From assembly GCA_003864495.1 (NCBI GenBank), contig ML133426.1:620001-684000 (forward strand): 64,000 nucleotides of DNA, in the 5' to 3' direction. The position numbers and the translations under genes were made by a program. The notes under the pieces were generated by a model that was not told the DNA's origin, did not search any database, and was given only the letters and a program-made list of their open reading frames with translations. This document shows, in pieces, positions 11,806 through 24,607 of this stretch (positions are counted from its first letter, which is position 1; every line of letters starts with the position of its first letter). The DNA is from Nemopilema nomurai (lineage: Eukaryota > Cnidaria > Scyphozoa > Rhizostomeae > Rhizostomatidae).

Positions 11806-14800
11806 ACACGTGTGGCCTGAACTGATCCAACGATTCCTTCACTTAATATCAAATATAGCAAATTCCTTATTGAAAAATGCCTTGAAATTTACATTGCATA
11901 ATGAAATATGAATAACTTGTCTTTTCTGCTGATTTCTTTCTTTTGTGCCACCCATTTTTTGGGACAGCACTCTTGCCACCCATTTTTTGGGACATCTTCG
12001 AGGATCATCTGACAACGATCTCCTCGTAAAAATAGCATTTATTTGATTGAACTAAACTCTCGAAAATTACACTACTGAATGAAGCATGATGCCGCCAGAG
12101 CTCCTTTTATCATTGCCAGCCCACAATTTTGTATATTAGTTACTGTAACAACATGAGTCAATAACTTCTTCGAGACACAAAGTATTTATAACCACACATT
12201 TCTTGAATAATCAAACAGCAACGTACTTAGGCACTGACTCTTTCGCATTTTTATCAGAATGCCAAGACTAACTTTAACTTTCTAAGCTGTGCCTAACCGT
12301 TAGGGACTCTACGATAATTGACTGCCTTCGAATAAGCCTTTACGTATGATTCATAATTTCTAGTGGAACTAAAATAACCTGCTATATAACTTGAAGACGG
12401 CATTCGAGTTTCTAGCAATCTCTACCAAGCCAATACAAGTGTGTGTTCAGTTAGTTGATGCCGACCCCACTCAACTGCGCTACATGAAATAGACCATTTC
12501 ACAAAATCTTCCAACCTCTGAGATACTTGCTACTCAAGAAATTAAGCAGGAGAGAAAAGGTCCTAAAATGACGAAAAGCTATTTGTACTACATATGTTTG
12601 CATATCTAAGGAGTATTCCATGTCTAGTTATTTTCGAAATGGTCTCTCTTTATCAATGGCTCCATTCTTTACCTTTGATTACTCCTTATGTATTTACATG
12701 AAAATATACCTTTGGGAAACTCACCCCCTCTAAGGTCGCGAAATTCAAAGCGTTTTCTAAACTTTCTTGCAGCCTGCGGTCTAGTTTTCAAGAGCACAGC
12801 CGCATCGATTCTTTCCCTCGAGCATTCGTTCATAATATCAAAATTTCAATTGGATGTCTCCCATTTCTGTTTTTACTAAAAAGAGTTCAACAGGCCATCG
12901 ATTGCCTAGCATCCAATTTTGTGTTTCCTTTCTAGAGATAATGGAAAGAACGTAAGTAAAGGCTGGCGTGCTTGTATTTCATTTCGATGTCCATATTCGC
13001 GCTTTCCAGATTATCACATGGTCTTTTGGATCGCTTAAGCTGCTCTGACTCGCTTGAACGAAACGAGAGCCTCTCTTCCAATAACCTGTCAATTTCAATA
13101 AGCTATCCATTTGACAGCAGGGTCATGAAACCAGATACAGCTTGAGTAGTAGGGTTGTACTTACATAGGCAATCGCCCCCTTATCTTATGTATAATTCTT
13201 GTATATTCGTTGCCGGAAAGTCGGTTGCTGGTGTGGAAATTTCAAAGAAAAATGCTTTTAACATGCATTTCAAAAAGTTTGTGATGGAGAGGCAATCAGA
13301 GATAACAAATTTAAGTTAAACTTTTCCTAAGTATCCCAAGTCTTTCTGAAAACTTAATTACTTTGTAAAATTTGTCAAGGTCTGTATGTGAAGTTTCTTG
13401 TTTCCTGTCTTCGTGATAAAGCGCCTAAAAGGTGGGAGTTTTATTTGTGCGATTGTTTGATACTATGCTAATTAAATGAGCGCTTCTTTATACTTCTATA
13501 GGTTATATTAGATGCTTTTAAAATAAGTGTTAATTGGCACCACACAATTAAAAGCTTACCCTAACTTTTTAACAAGTATAGAGATCTAGAAATTAAAAAC
13601 TAAAGTTCTTCATTCTAGCTAGTTTTCATACTAGAATATGTTCATAGATTTATAAATACTATAATATAATAAGTGAACACATTTATTACAGCCACTTTTC
13701 CATGCCAGAAAATAATCAGAACAGGCTTTGCATACATCCCATAGAAGTGTTTGGCTCTGTCAATAATCAAATCCCAACGTCGGCCTTTATCTCTCCTGAG
13801 CTCTTCTTCACGTGACGTATGGAACATTTCTAAGCTTTAATCTTTAACTTTTCTTCTGAGTTTTTATGCACCGAAAGTCATTAAAATCATAATGACTTTT
13901 AATTCGATTTTATTTCTTTGTGCTAATTTTTAATTCCCCTTTTCAATCGAAAAATAGTACTTTTCTAATTTTTTTTTATTGTAGTGTCAAAGTTTACGGA
14001 TTAAGTCATAAATATTTCCTGTCCCGAACGCTTCTTGTCAATTAGTTCCTTTCCAGCGTAATTCCTGGATAGTATTATAATTCCTAAAGCTTTAAACATG
14101 CACCATGGCTGAATAGTTTTGATCATTGAAACGTACAGAAAAACTAATGTAGTATATGTAAATGTCATACGCTTGAAGAATGTCACGTCTTGAAGAATAT
14201 GAAAATTCAAAACTATAATTTACACAGAATTTTCACTAGATTAAATATTTTCATTCAAAAAGAAATAAGTGTCAAAGTTGATACATTATCAACGAACAAA
14301 CTATAGCACTTGAACGTGAAATAAAGCCAAATGAGTCTTTAAGTTGAAAGGTTACGATGACAAGTATTCTATAATATTGGAAAGTTTCCTTTTCCGAATG
14401 TAAACATGATACTTTGTGTTTTGAAAATATTGAAAAATTCCTTTGATTGAGTGAGACTTCTTGCAACTTTCAAATTTTGCAAATTCGATCTAAGTTTGTC
14501 TGCCTTTTGTTTTGCCATGTGGTCTGCCGGATCTTTTGGACTACATTCCAACTTGGAGTCAACGAATCACTAACACGGTGATTTTTAAAAGACAGATGTT
14601 ACTTAATTGTTTACGGCAACTTTATTACTCCTTAAAATCTCCCTGGTTTTACCAAAAACATGCAGATACCTACTGTGGCTACGACGTAAAATTTTCCAAA
14701 TCATATAGGGAACGTTTTTAAAAACACTTAAATCGACACTGCAAATTTTTATTCGACACTGCCAATACCTAGCACAAGAACTAAAACTGCATCATTCACT

Positions 14801-15633
14801 AACCTGTAAAAACAACTGTCTATCAATTTAGATTTTCATGTGGCTATGCTCTTAATAAATGTTCTTGCCCAATGCCACATACATATCTGACCTTTTTGTT
14901 CTCCATTATAGAAATACTAATAAGTCTCACCCCAGTCTGCTACCTATTTCTAAGTTCAAATTCTCCACGTTTTTATTATGTAAAATGCTTGGGTTGTGTA
15001 AGAAGAGGTTGATCACATAATTGCATGATTGCTCAGTGCTCCAGAGCCTTTGGAGGCATTATAATTTAAAAAATGTGAATTTTGGGCCGACACACTGCAT
15101 ACAAGCACTGTATACAAAGCTTTGCGAAACAATTGATTTAATTGCAAAAAATTGGCTCCTTGTTTGAAACCTTGCCCCCATAAAATGTCTTGTTACCGCG
15201 ATTACAACGGACTTACTTTTAAAAGGAATAGAAGCAGCTTGCTTAGAATTATTTCTGTAGAACTTCTAGAGAATCTTGCTCTTTCTCCCTTTGGCTTTCT
15301 CTACTCTTAAACACTTAACTTGTTAAGAGCCTCTTTCAAACATAGGTTCAATCTTGCGTGAGGCCTTGACGAAACGAGTTCATTTGCACAGCTTATCTAC
15401 ATTAACAATAGCAAAAACTATCCTCCCACAGCATGGCACTATTTTCCAATTCATGTAAGTATCTTAGCATGCTTCCAAAATTTCATGAACTCTATTTTGT
15501 AAGCTTTGAAGTTCTCTTTGTCTTTGGTGACGTTTTTACTTCTCTACTTCACTTAGGAGCGGTTTTAAAGATCCTCTTGAGAATTTCGTGTTTTTATTGT
15601 GAATAGAGGCCCCATGATGTTGATCAGTTTTGC
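11806..15633. repeat. Spacer 2 between astacin copies 2 and 3
   Basis: Aligned with spacer 1 throughout; no supported gene. It lacks the ATTTGCAT segment of spacers 3-7 (here a short TATATGTAA replaces it near 14,150). The last 330 bases, 15,300-15,633, carry many single-base losses in short runs compared with the other copies, continuing into exon 1 of copy 3. Confidence 0.7.
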
Positions 15634-15698
15634 TATAAAGATGACGGCCGGCGTCATTTGGTCATCACTTGGTCAGGTTTCTTGAACAAGACACAACC
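15634..15698 (+). promoter_or_regulatory. TATA box and putative 5' leader, astacin copy 3
   Basis: TATAAA and the perfect ATGACG-GCCGG-CGTCAT inverted repeat are intact although the DNA just upstream has several single-base losses. Confidence 0.55.
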
Positions 15699-18256
15699 AT
15701 GAAGTCGCTTTCGGATTTTGCTTTTGGCTTTCGCCTTCAACTCTGCCTATTGCCTCGAAATGAAGAGGGTGAGTCGCTTTTTGAATTTTATGGCATCATC
15801 TTTTTAAAGACAAACAGGTTGTATTATTTAGTCGTTGTATTTTATATCTCTACTGAAAACCGGCTTTCTTTGGGTCTCAGGCGATTATTTCGAGGGTGAT
15901 ATGGAGCTGACTGAGGAACAGAAAATCGGCGTTCAAATGTCAATTGACGGAATACCAACATACGGTGCAACTACCTACAAAAATTGGCCAAGGAACATCC
16001 CATACGCGATCGACAGAAACTTGGGTGAGTTTGGTACAACCAAGGCATTCAGTGTCCTTTAAAGCGATGTCTGACAAATCTGCAACGCTTTAGACATTTA
16101 CTCAGTAGGCAATGGCTTTTGCAACTCTCAGCCAGTTGCTATTTAGCTCTGAACTGTGACTTAAAATAACGTTATTGGAAATTATTTAGAAACATTGTGT
16201 GTTAATGTTTTAGTCGGTATGTTAAACGAGCCAGCCCTAGTATCCTTGTAAACACGTTATTTCGGTACCTTGCATATCAAAGTCTCCCTCTCTACAAGTC
16301 AGTCTAAAAGTCTTGAATGGCTTAATGGGCTGAATTTGCCCTCAATATTAATATAATAAGCCACCAAATTTAGGCCAATCCGTAAGGGGAAATACCACGT
16401 TACACACCTCAGATCTGAAAAAGACCAAGGCCTGAAAAGGGTATCAAAACTTGCTTTTCAATATCTGCAAAAGTAACCCTTTTGTTGACCTGGGCTGGGT
16501 ATTGTGGTGTCTCTTTGATACTTGGACACGATTAGATATTATACATACATTATGTAGCAGTGACATATAAATATATAAATTAACATCCATCTTTTCCCGG
16601 GCTACGTACATCTTTTCTTTCCTTGCGACCGGGTTACACAGGGTATATAACAGTTGCGTATTATCTGTCTCAACACGAAAGATTCAAAGCTTTCCTACTC
16701 TCCTTATAAAGGCTCAACAGCACGATCAAAGATTGCAGCCGCCATTGCTGACTACCACACATTCACTTGCCTGAGATTCCACCAGCGAAGAAGTGAATCT
16801 GCCTACTTCTATTTCACAACTGGATCAGGGTCAGCTAAGTTTTGTTTTTCGATGTTTTCATTTTCAAACTTTTGATAAGGTTTTGTCTGGGATCACGAGC
16901 AGACTTTCAAAGCAAAAGTGAAGGTGCATTTCCAACTTTAAACACTTGGTCGAAAATGTAACGTAAATGTGCAAAGAGATAATCTATATTATCATTTTAT
17001 TGTATCGCTTGTATTCACGGGGTTCAGCTTCCATTCCTAAAACTTTGTGTAGCTTGTTCTAAAGACGTTGCCATTTTTGCAATTGCTTAGAGATAGAATT
17101 GTCACATGCAGCAGGGGTCTCTCAACCGAGTTCACTGCTATACTATACAAAGATGAATTTTTGAATTGCAATTGTTGAACTGCAGTCTTGTCTATATGTA
17201 CAAAGTATTTTCTACATCTCCTTGGCAAAAGACAGCTTAGTGCATGACACCTGTTGAGCCATTCTACACAGCCCCTTTTCGCTCCTCTAAAATCTTTCAA
17301 CACTGTCAGCATGACCCTCAATTACACCAACACCAACACTATATCAGCTTTTCGACCCTTTCAGGTGCTCCTCCCCAGTTGGCTACAGGGGAAGGCCAAA
17401 CCACATCAAGCTCGCACGTGGATGCTGGCACAAGGGCATTGTTATTCACGAAATGATGCACAGTTTAGGATTCTTTCACGAGCAAAGTCGACCAGATAGA
17501 GACAACTTCGTGAACATAATCTGGTCAAACATCCCAAGTGGTATACGATCTTAACCTTGCCTAAAGTTTCTTTCATGGCTTGATTTCTGTTGATGTGCTG
17601 TTGACAACGATGATATGTATTACTGGTAGACATCATAATTAATACACTAATAAGCTATTGGCATACCGACAATTTACCCAAAGCCTTAAATGGAACTGGA
17701 TATACTCACGAAAAGTACGGCTGAATATAAACCAATATCTGGATGGAATATCTTAACGTGATTATTAGCCTTGGCTTCTTTGGAGACTAGAAGGTGAGAA
17801 ATGGTGTTGAAATTCTTGGAAGGCTAAAGAGAGGCACAAAACATAAGATATTCATCACAATAATAAACATCATCTACAAATATTTTCCGAAACAGTACCA
17901 CAAATGCGAAGTTAATCATAGACAGCATTTCAGCACCTTCTACTTAGTAAGTGGAACATTCAATGTGAAATATTTGTTTGGTGTTCCCATTTACCCAAAC
18001 ATACTTGTGGCTGAGTTTCTTTTTATCATCTCCCCCAGACAAAAGACACAACTTCAACAAATACGACTACGGTACAATCAGGTCAGGCAACAGCCCTTAC
18101 GACTACATGTCCGTCATGCACTACGGTCGCACTGCCTTTGGAAGTGGCAAGGTGACAATCGATGCTAAGAATAACTACTACGATAGGAAGATTGGCCAGC
18201 GAGGTGGATTCAGCAGTGAGGACGTAAAGCAAATCAGAACAAAATACCAGTGCTAG
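15699..18256 (+). CDS. Astacin-family metalloprotease, copy 3, with scrambled signal peptide (241 aa)
   Basis: Exons 15699-15768, 15881-16024, 16712-16829, 17365-17540 and 18039-18256. Exon 1 is 70 rather than 73 bases: one base is missing from each of three short runs (after CTT, after GGA, and in the GAAAA near the exon end). The three losses sum to a codon, so the frame is correct from the propeptide onward, but residues 5-20 are read in another frame and the hydrophobic core is replaced by a segment with Arg, Gln and Pro. If real, secretion would be lost. Catalytic exons are intact, with HEMMH, the Met-turn and four cysteines. Copy-specific residues: Ser at the position of 166, Asn at 188, Arg at 220 (copy 1 numbering). 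Upstream homopolymer losses make a consensus error quite possible. Confidence 0.8.
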
Positions 18257-21200
18257 ACACGTGTGGCCTGAACTGATCCAACGATTCCTTCACTTGATAT
18301 CAAATATAGCAAATTCCTTATTGGAAAATGCCTTGAAATTTACACTGCATGATGAAATTTGAATAACTTGTCCTTTCTGCTGATTTCTTTCTTTTGTGCC
18401 ACCCATTTTTTGGGACAGCACTCTTGCCACCCATTTTTTGGGACATCTTCGAGGATCATCTGACAACGATCTCCTAGTAAAAATAGCATTTATTTGATTG
18501 AACTAAACACTCGAAAATTACACTACTGAATGAAGCATGATGCCGCCAGAGCTCCTTTTATCATTGCCAGCCCACAATTTTGTATATTAGTTACTGTAAC
18601 AACATGAGTCAATGACTTCTTCGAAACACATAAAGTATTTATAACCACAAATTTCTTGAATAATCAAACAGCAACGTACTTAGGCACTGACTCTTTCGCA
18701 TTTTTATCAGAATGCCAAGACTAACTTTAACTTTCTAAGCTGTGCCTAACCGTTAGGGGCTCTACGATAATTGACTGCCTTCTAATAAGCCTTTACGTAT
18801 GATTCATAATTTCTAGTGAAACTAAAATAACCTGCTATATAACTTGAAGACGGCATTCGAGTTTCTAGCAATCTCTACCAAGCTAATACAAGTGTGTGGT
18901 CAGTTAGTAGATACCGACGCCACTCAACTGCGCTACATGAAATAGACCATTTCACAAAATCTTCCAACCTCTGAGATACTTGCTACTTAAGAAATTAAGC
19001 AGGAGAGAAAAGGGCCTAAATATCACGAAAAGCTATTTGTACTACATATGTTTGCACATCTAAGGAGTATTCCATGTCTAGTTATTTTCGAAATGGTCTC
19101 TCTTTATCAATGGCTCCATTCTTTACCTTTGATTACGCCTCATGTATTTACATGAAAATATACCTTTGGGAAACTCACCCCCTCTAAGGTCGCGAAATTC
19201 AAAGCGTTTTCTAAACTTTCTTGCAGCCTGCTGTCTAGTTTTCAAGAGCACAGCCGCATCGATTCTTTCCCTCGAGCATTCGTTCATAATATCAAAATTT
19301 CAATTGGATGTCTCCCATTTCTGTTTTTACTAAAAAGAGTTCAACAGGCCATCGATTGCCTAGCATCCAATTTTGTGTTTCCTTTCTAGAGATAATGGAA
19401 AGAACGTAAGTAAAGGCTGGCGTGCTTGTATTTCATTTCGATGTCCATATTCGCGCTTTCCAGATTATCACATGGTCTTTTGGATCGCTTAAGCTGCTCT
19501 GACTCGCTTGAACGAAACGAGAGCCTCTCTTCCAATAACCTGCCAATTTCAATAAGCTATCCATTTGACAGCAGGGTCATGAAACCAAATACAGCTTGAG
19601 CCGTATGGTTGCACTTACATAGGCAATCGCCCCCATCTTATGTATAATTCTTCTATATTCGTTGCCGGAAAGTCGGTTGCTGGTGTGGAAATTTCAAAGA
19701 AAAATGCTTTTAATATGCAGTTAAAAAGGTTTGTGATGCCGAGGGTATCAAAGATAACAAATTTAAGTTAAGCTTTTCCTAAGTATCCCAAGTCTTTTTT
19801 GAAAACTTAATTGCATTGTAAAATTTGTCAAGGTCTGTATGTGAAGTTTCTTGTTTCCTGTCTTCGTGATAAAGCGCCTAAAAGGTGGGAGTTTTATTTG
19901 TGCGATTGTTTGATACTATGCTAATTAAATGAGCGCTTCTTTATACTTCTATAGGTTATATTAGATGCTTTTAAAATAAGTGTTAATTGGCACCACACAA
20001 TTAAAAGCTTATCCTAACTTTTTAACAAGTATAGAGATCTAGAAATTAAAAACTAAAGTTCTTCCATTCTAGCTAGTTTTCATACTAGAATATGTTCATA
20101 GATTTATAAATACTATAATATAATAAGTGAACACATTTATTACAGCCACTTTTCCATGCCAGAAAATAATCAGAACAGGCTTTGCATACATCCCATAGAA
20201 GATTTTGGCTCTGTCAATAATCAAATCCCCACGTCGGCCTTTTATCTCTCCTGAGCTCTTCTTCACGTGACGTATGGAACATTTCTAAGCTTTAATCTTT
20301 AACTTTTCTTCTGAGTTTTTATGCACCGAAAGTCATTAAAATCATAATGACTTTTAATTCGATTTTATTTCTTTGTGCTAATTTTTAATTCCCCTTTTCA
20401 ATCGAAAAATAGTACTTTTCTAATTTTTGTTATTAAATTGTAGTGTCAAAGTTTACGGATTAAGTCATAAAGTATTTCCTGTCCCGAACGCTTCTTGTCA
20501 ATTAGTTCCTTTCCAGCGTAATTCCTGGATAGTATTATAATTCCTAAAGCTTTAAACATGCACCATGGCTGAATAGTTTTGATCATTGAAACGTACAGAT
20601 AACTAATGTAGCTTAATTCGCGCGGCTGAGGGATGTATTTATTTGCATAAATGTCATACGCTTGAAGAATGTCACGTCTTGAAGAATATGAAAATTCAAA
20701 ACTATAATTTACACAGAATTTTCACTAGATTAAATATTTTCATTCAAAAACAAATAAGTGTCAAAGTTGATACATTATCAACGAACAAACTATAGCACTT
20801 GAACGTGAAATAAAGCCAAATGAGTCTTTAAGTTTGAAAGGTTACGATGACAAGTATTCTTTATAATATTGAAAAGTTTCCTTTTCCGAATGTAAACATG
20901 ATACTTTGTGTTTTGAAAATATTGAAAAATTCCTTTGATTGAGTGAGACTTCATGCAACTTTCAAATTTTGCAAATTCGATCTAAGTTTGTCTGCCTTTT
21001 GTTTTGCCATGTGGTCTGCCGGATCTTTTGGACTACATTCCAACTTGGAGTCAACGAATCACTAACACGGTGATTTTTAAAAGACAGATGTTACTTAATT
21101 GTTTACGGCAACTTTATTACTCCTTAAAATCTCCCTGGTTTTACCAAAAACATGCAGATACCTACTGTGGCTACGACGTAAAATTTTCCAAATCATATAG

Positions 21201-22136
21201 GGAACGTTTTTAAAAACACTTAAATCGACACTGCAAATTTTTATTCGACACTGCCAATACCTAGCACAAGAACTAAAACTGCATCATTCACTAATCTGTA
21301 AAAACAACTGTCTATCAATTTAGATTTTCATGTGGCTATGCTCTTAGTAAATGTTCTTGCCCAATGCCACATACATATCTGACCTTTTTGTTCTCCATTA
21401 TAGAAATACTAATAAGTCTCACCCCAGTCTGCTACCTATTTCTAAGTTCAAATTCTCCACGTCTTTTTATTATGTAAGAAATGCTTGGGTTGTGTAAGAA
21501 GAGGTTGATCACATAATTGCATGATTGCTCAGTGCTCCAGAGCCTTTGGGAGGCATTATAATTTAAAAAATGTGAATTTTGGGCCGACACACTGCATACA
21601 AGCACTGTATACAAAGCTTTGCGAAACAATTGATTTAATTGCAAAAAATTGGCTCCTTGTTTGAAACCTTGCCCCCATAAAATGTCTTGTTACCGCGATT
21701 ACAACGGACTTACTTTTAAAAGGAATAGAAGCAGCTTGCTTAGAATTATTTCTGTAAGACTTCTAGAGAATCTTGCTCTTTCTCCCTTTGGCTTTCTCTA
21801 CTCTTAAACACTTAACTTGTTAAGAGCCTCTTATCAAACATAGGTTCAATCTTGCGTGAGGCCTTGACGAAACGATTCATTTGCACAGCTTATCTACATT
21901 AACAATAGCAAATAACTATCCTCCCACAGCATGGCACTATTTTCCAATTCATGTAAGTATCTTAGGCATGCTTCCAAAATTTCATGAACTCTATTTTGTA
22001 AGCTTTGAAGTTCTCTTTGTCTTTGGTGACGTTTTCAGTTCTCTACTTCACTTAGGGAGACGGTTTTTAAAGATCCTCTTGAGGAATTTCGTGTTTTTAT
22101 TGTGAATAGAGCCCCATGATGTTGATCAAGTTTTGC
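18257..22136. repeat. Spacer 3 between astacin copies 3 and 4
   Basis: No supported gene. Same framework as spacers 1-2 plus a 38-bp segment at about 20612-20650 containing ATTTGCATAA, present in spacers 3-7 only. It shares many point variants with spacer 4 (for example GATGCCGAGGG near 19,735 and the ACGCCTC variant near 19,135), pointing to a close common origin. Confidence 0.7.
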
Positions 22137-22201
22137 TATAAAGATGACGGCCGGCGTCATTTGGTCATCACTTGGTCAGGTTTCTTGGACAAGACACAAC
22201 C
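22137..22201 (+). promoter_or_regulatory. TATA box and putative 5' leader, astacin copy 4
   Basis: TATAAA 65 bases before the ATG and the perfect ATGACG/CGTCAT inverted repeat. Confidence 0.6.
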
Positions 22202-24607
22202 ATGAAGTCGCTTTTCGGAATTTTGCTTTTGGCTTTCGCCTTCAACTCTGCCTATTGCCTCGAAAATGAAGAGGGTGAGTCGCTTTTTGATTTTTATGGC
22301 ATCATCTTTTTAAAGACAAACAGGTTGTATTATTTAGTCGTTGTATTTTATATCTCTACTGAAAACCTGCTTTCTTTGGATCTCAGGCGATTATTTCGAG
22401 GGTGATATGGAGCTGACTGAGGAACAGAAAATCGGCGTTCAAATGTCAATTGACGGAATACCAACATACGGTGCAACTACCTACAAAAATTGGCCAAGGA
22501 ACATCCCATACGCGATCGACAGAAACTTGGGTGAGTTTAGTACAACCAAGGCATTCAGTGCCCTTTAAAGTGATGTCTGACAAATTTGCAATGCTTTAGA
22601 CATTTACTCAGCGGGCAATGGCTTTTGCAACTCTCAGCCAGTTGCTATTTAGCTCTGAACTGTGACTTGAAATAACGTTATTGGAAATTATTTAGAAACA
22701 TTGTGTGTTAATGTTTTAGTCGGTATGTTAAACGAGCCAGCCCTAGTATCCTTGTAAAAACGTTATTTCGGTACCTTGCATATCAAAGTCTCCCTCTCTA
22801 CAAGTCAGTCTAAAAGTCTTTAATGGCTTAATGGGCTGAATTTGCCCTCAATATTAATATAATAAGCCACCAAATTTAGGCCAATCCGTAAGGGGAAATA
22901 CCACGTTACACACCTCAGATCTGAAAAAGACCAAAGCCTGAAATTCCAGAGGGTATCAAGAGATATAATACATACATTATGTAGCAGTGACATATAAACA
23001 TCTTTTCTTTTCTTTCCTTGCGACCGGGTTACACAGGGTTTATGACAGTTGCGTATTATCTGTCTCAACACGAAAGATTCAAAGATTGCAGCCGCCATTG
23101 CTGACTACCACACATTCACTTGCCTGAGATTCCACCAGCGAAGAAGTGAATCTGCCTACTTCTATTTCACAACTGGATCAGGGTCAGCTAAGTTTTGCTT
23201 TTCGATGTTTTAATTTTAAAACTTTTGCTAAGGTTTTGTCTTGGATCACGAGCAGACTTTCAAAGCAAAAGTGAAGGTGCATTTCTAACTTTAAACACTT
23301 GGTCGAAAATGTAACGTAAATGTGCATAGAGATAATCTATATTATCATTTTATTGTATCGCTTGTATTCACGGGGTTCAGCTTCCATTCCTAAAACTTTG
23401 TGTAGCTTGTTCTAAAGACGTTGCCATTTTTGCAATTGCTTAGAGATAGAATTGTCACATGCAGCAGGGGTCTCTCAACCGAGTTCACTGCTATACTATA
23501 CAAAGATGAATTTTTGAATTGCAATTGTTGAACTGCAGTCTTGTCTATATGTACAAAGTATCTTCTACATCTCCTTGGCAAAAAACAGCTTAGTGCATGA
23601 CACCTGTTGAGCCATTCTACACAGCCCCTTTTCGCTCCTCTAACATTTTTCAACACTGTCAGCATGACCCTCAATTACACCAACACCAACACTATATCAG
23701 CTACTCGGCCCTTTCAGGTGCTCCTCCCCAGTTGGCTACAGGGGAAGGCCAAACCACATCAGGCTCGCAAGTGGATGCTGGCACAAGGGCATTGTTATTC
23801 ACGAAATGATGCACAGTTTAGGATTCTTTCACGAGCAAAGTCGACCAGATAGAGACAACTTCGTCAACATAATCTGGGCAAACATCCCAAGTGGTATACG
23901 ATCTTAACCTTGCCTACGTTTCTTTCATGGCTCGATTTCTGTTGATGTGCTGTTGACAACAATGATATGTATTACTTGTAGACATCATAATTAATACACT
24001 AATTAGCTATTGGCATACCGAAAATTTACCCAAAGCCTTAAATTATACTAGATATGTTCACGAAAAGTACGGCTGAATATAAACCAATATGTGAAGGAAT
24101 ATCTTAACGTGATTATTAGCCTTGGCTTCTTTGGAGACTAGAAGGTGAGAAATGGGGTGGAAACTTTTGGAAGGCAAAAGAGAGGCACAAAACATAAGAT
24201 ATTCATCACAATAATAAACATTATCTGCAAATATTTTCCGAAACAGTACCACAAATGCGAAGTTAATCATAGACAGCATTTCAGCACATACTACTTAGTA
24301 AGTGGAACATTCAATGTGATATATTTTTTTGATGTTCCCTTTTACCCAAACATACTTGTGGCTGAGTTTCTTTTTATCATCTCCCCCAGACAAAAGACAC
24401 AACTTCAACAAATACGACTACGGTACAATCAGGTCAGGCAGCAGCCCTTACGACTACATGTCCGTCATGCACTACGGTCGCACTGCCTTTGGAAGTGGCA
24501 AGGTGACAATCGATGCTAAGAATAACTACTACGATAAGAAGATTGGCCAGCGAGGTGGATTCAGCAGTGAGGACGTAAAGCAAATCAGAACAAAATACCA
24601 GTGCTAG
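22202..24607 (+). pseudogene. Astacin copy 4, exon 3 acceptor deleted (probable pseudogene)
   Basis: Exons 1, 2, 4 and 5 (22202-22274, 22387-22530, 23718-23893, 24390-24607) are intact and encode signal peptide, FEGDM, HEMMH active site, Met-turn and final Cys. Compared with other copies, 42 bases are missing at 23085: the pyrimidine tract, the AG acceptor and the first 22 bases of exon 3. The break lies between two TCAAAG words, as expected for a microhomology deletion. An AG at 23090-23091 could act as a weak acceptor: exon 3 would run 23092-23182, in the right phase, giving a 233-residue protein lacking residues 73-81 (the segment before the first catalytic-domain helix). There is no good pyrimidine tract before it, so skipping or retention is more likely. 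Loop residues 120/127/130 are R/R/S. Confidence 0.8.
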
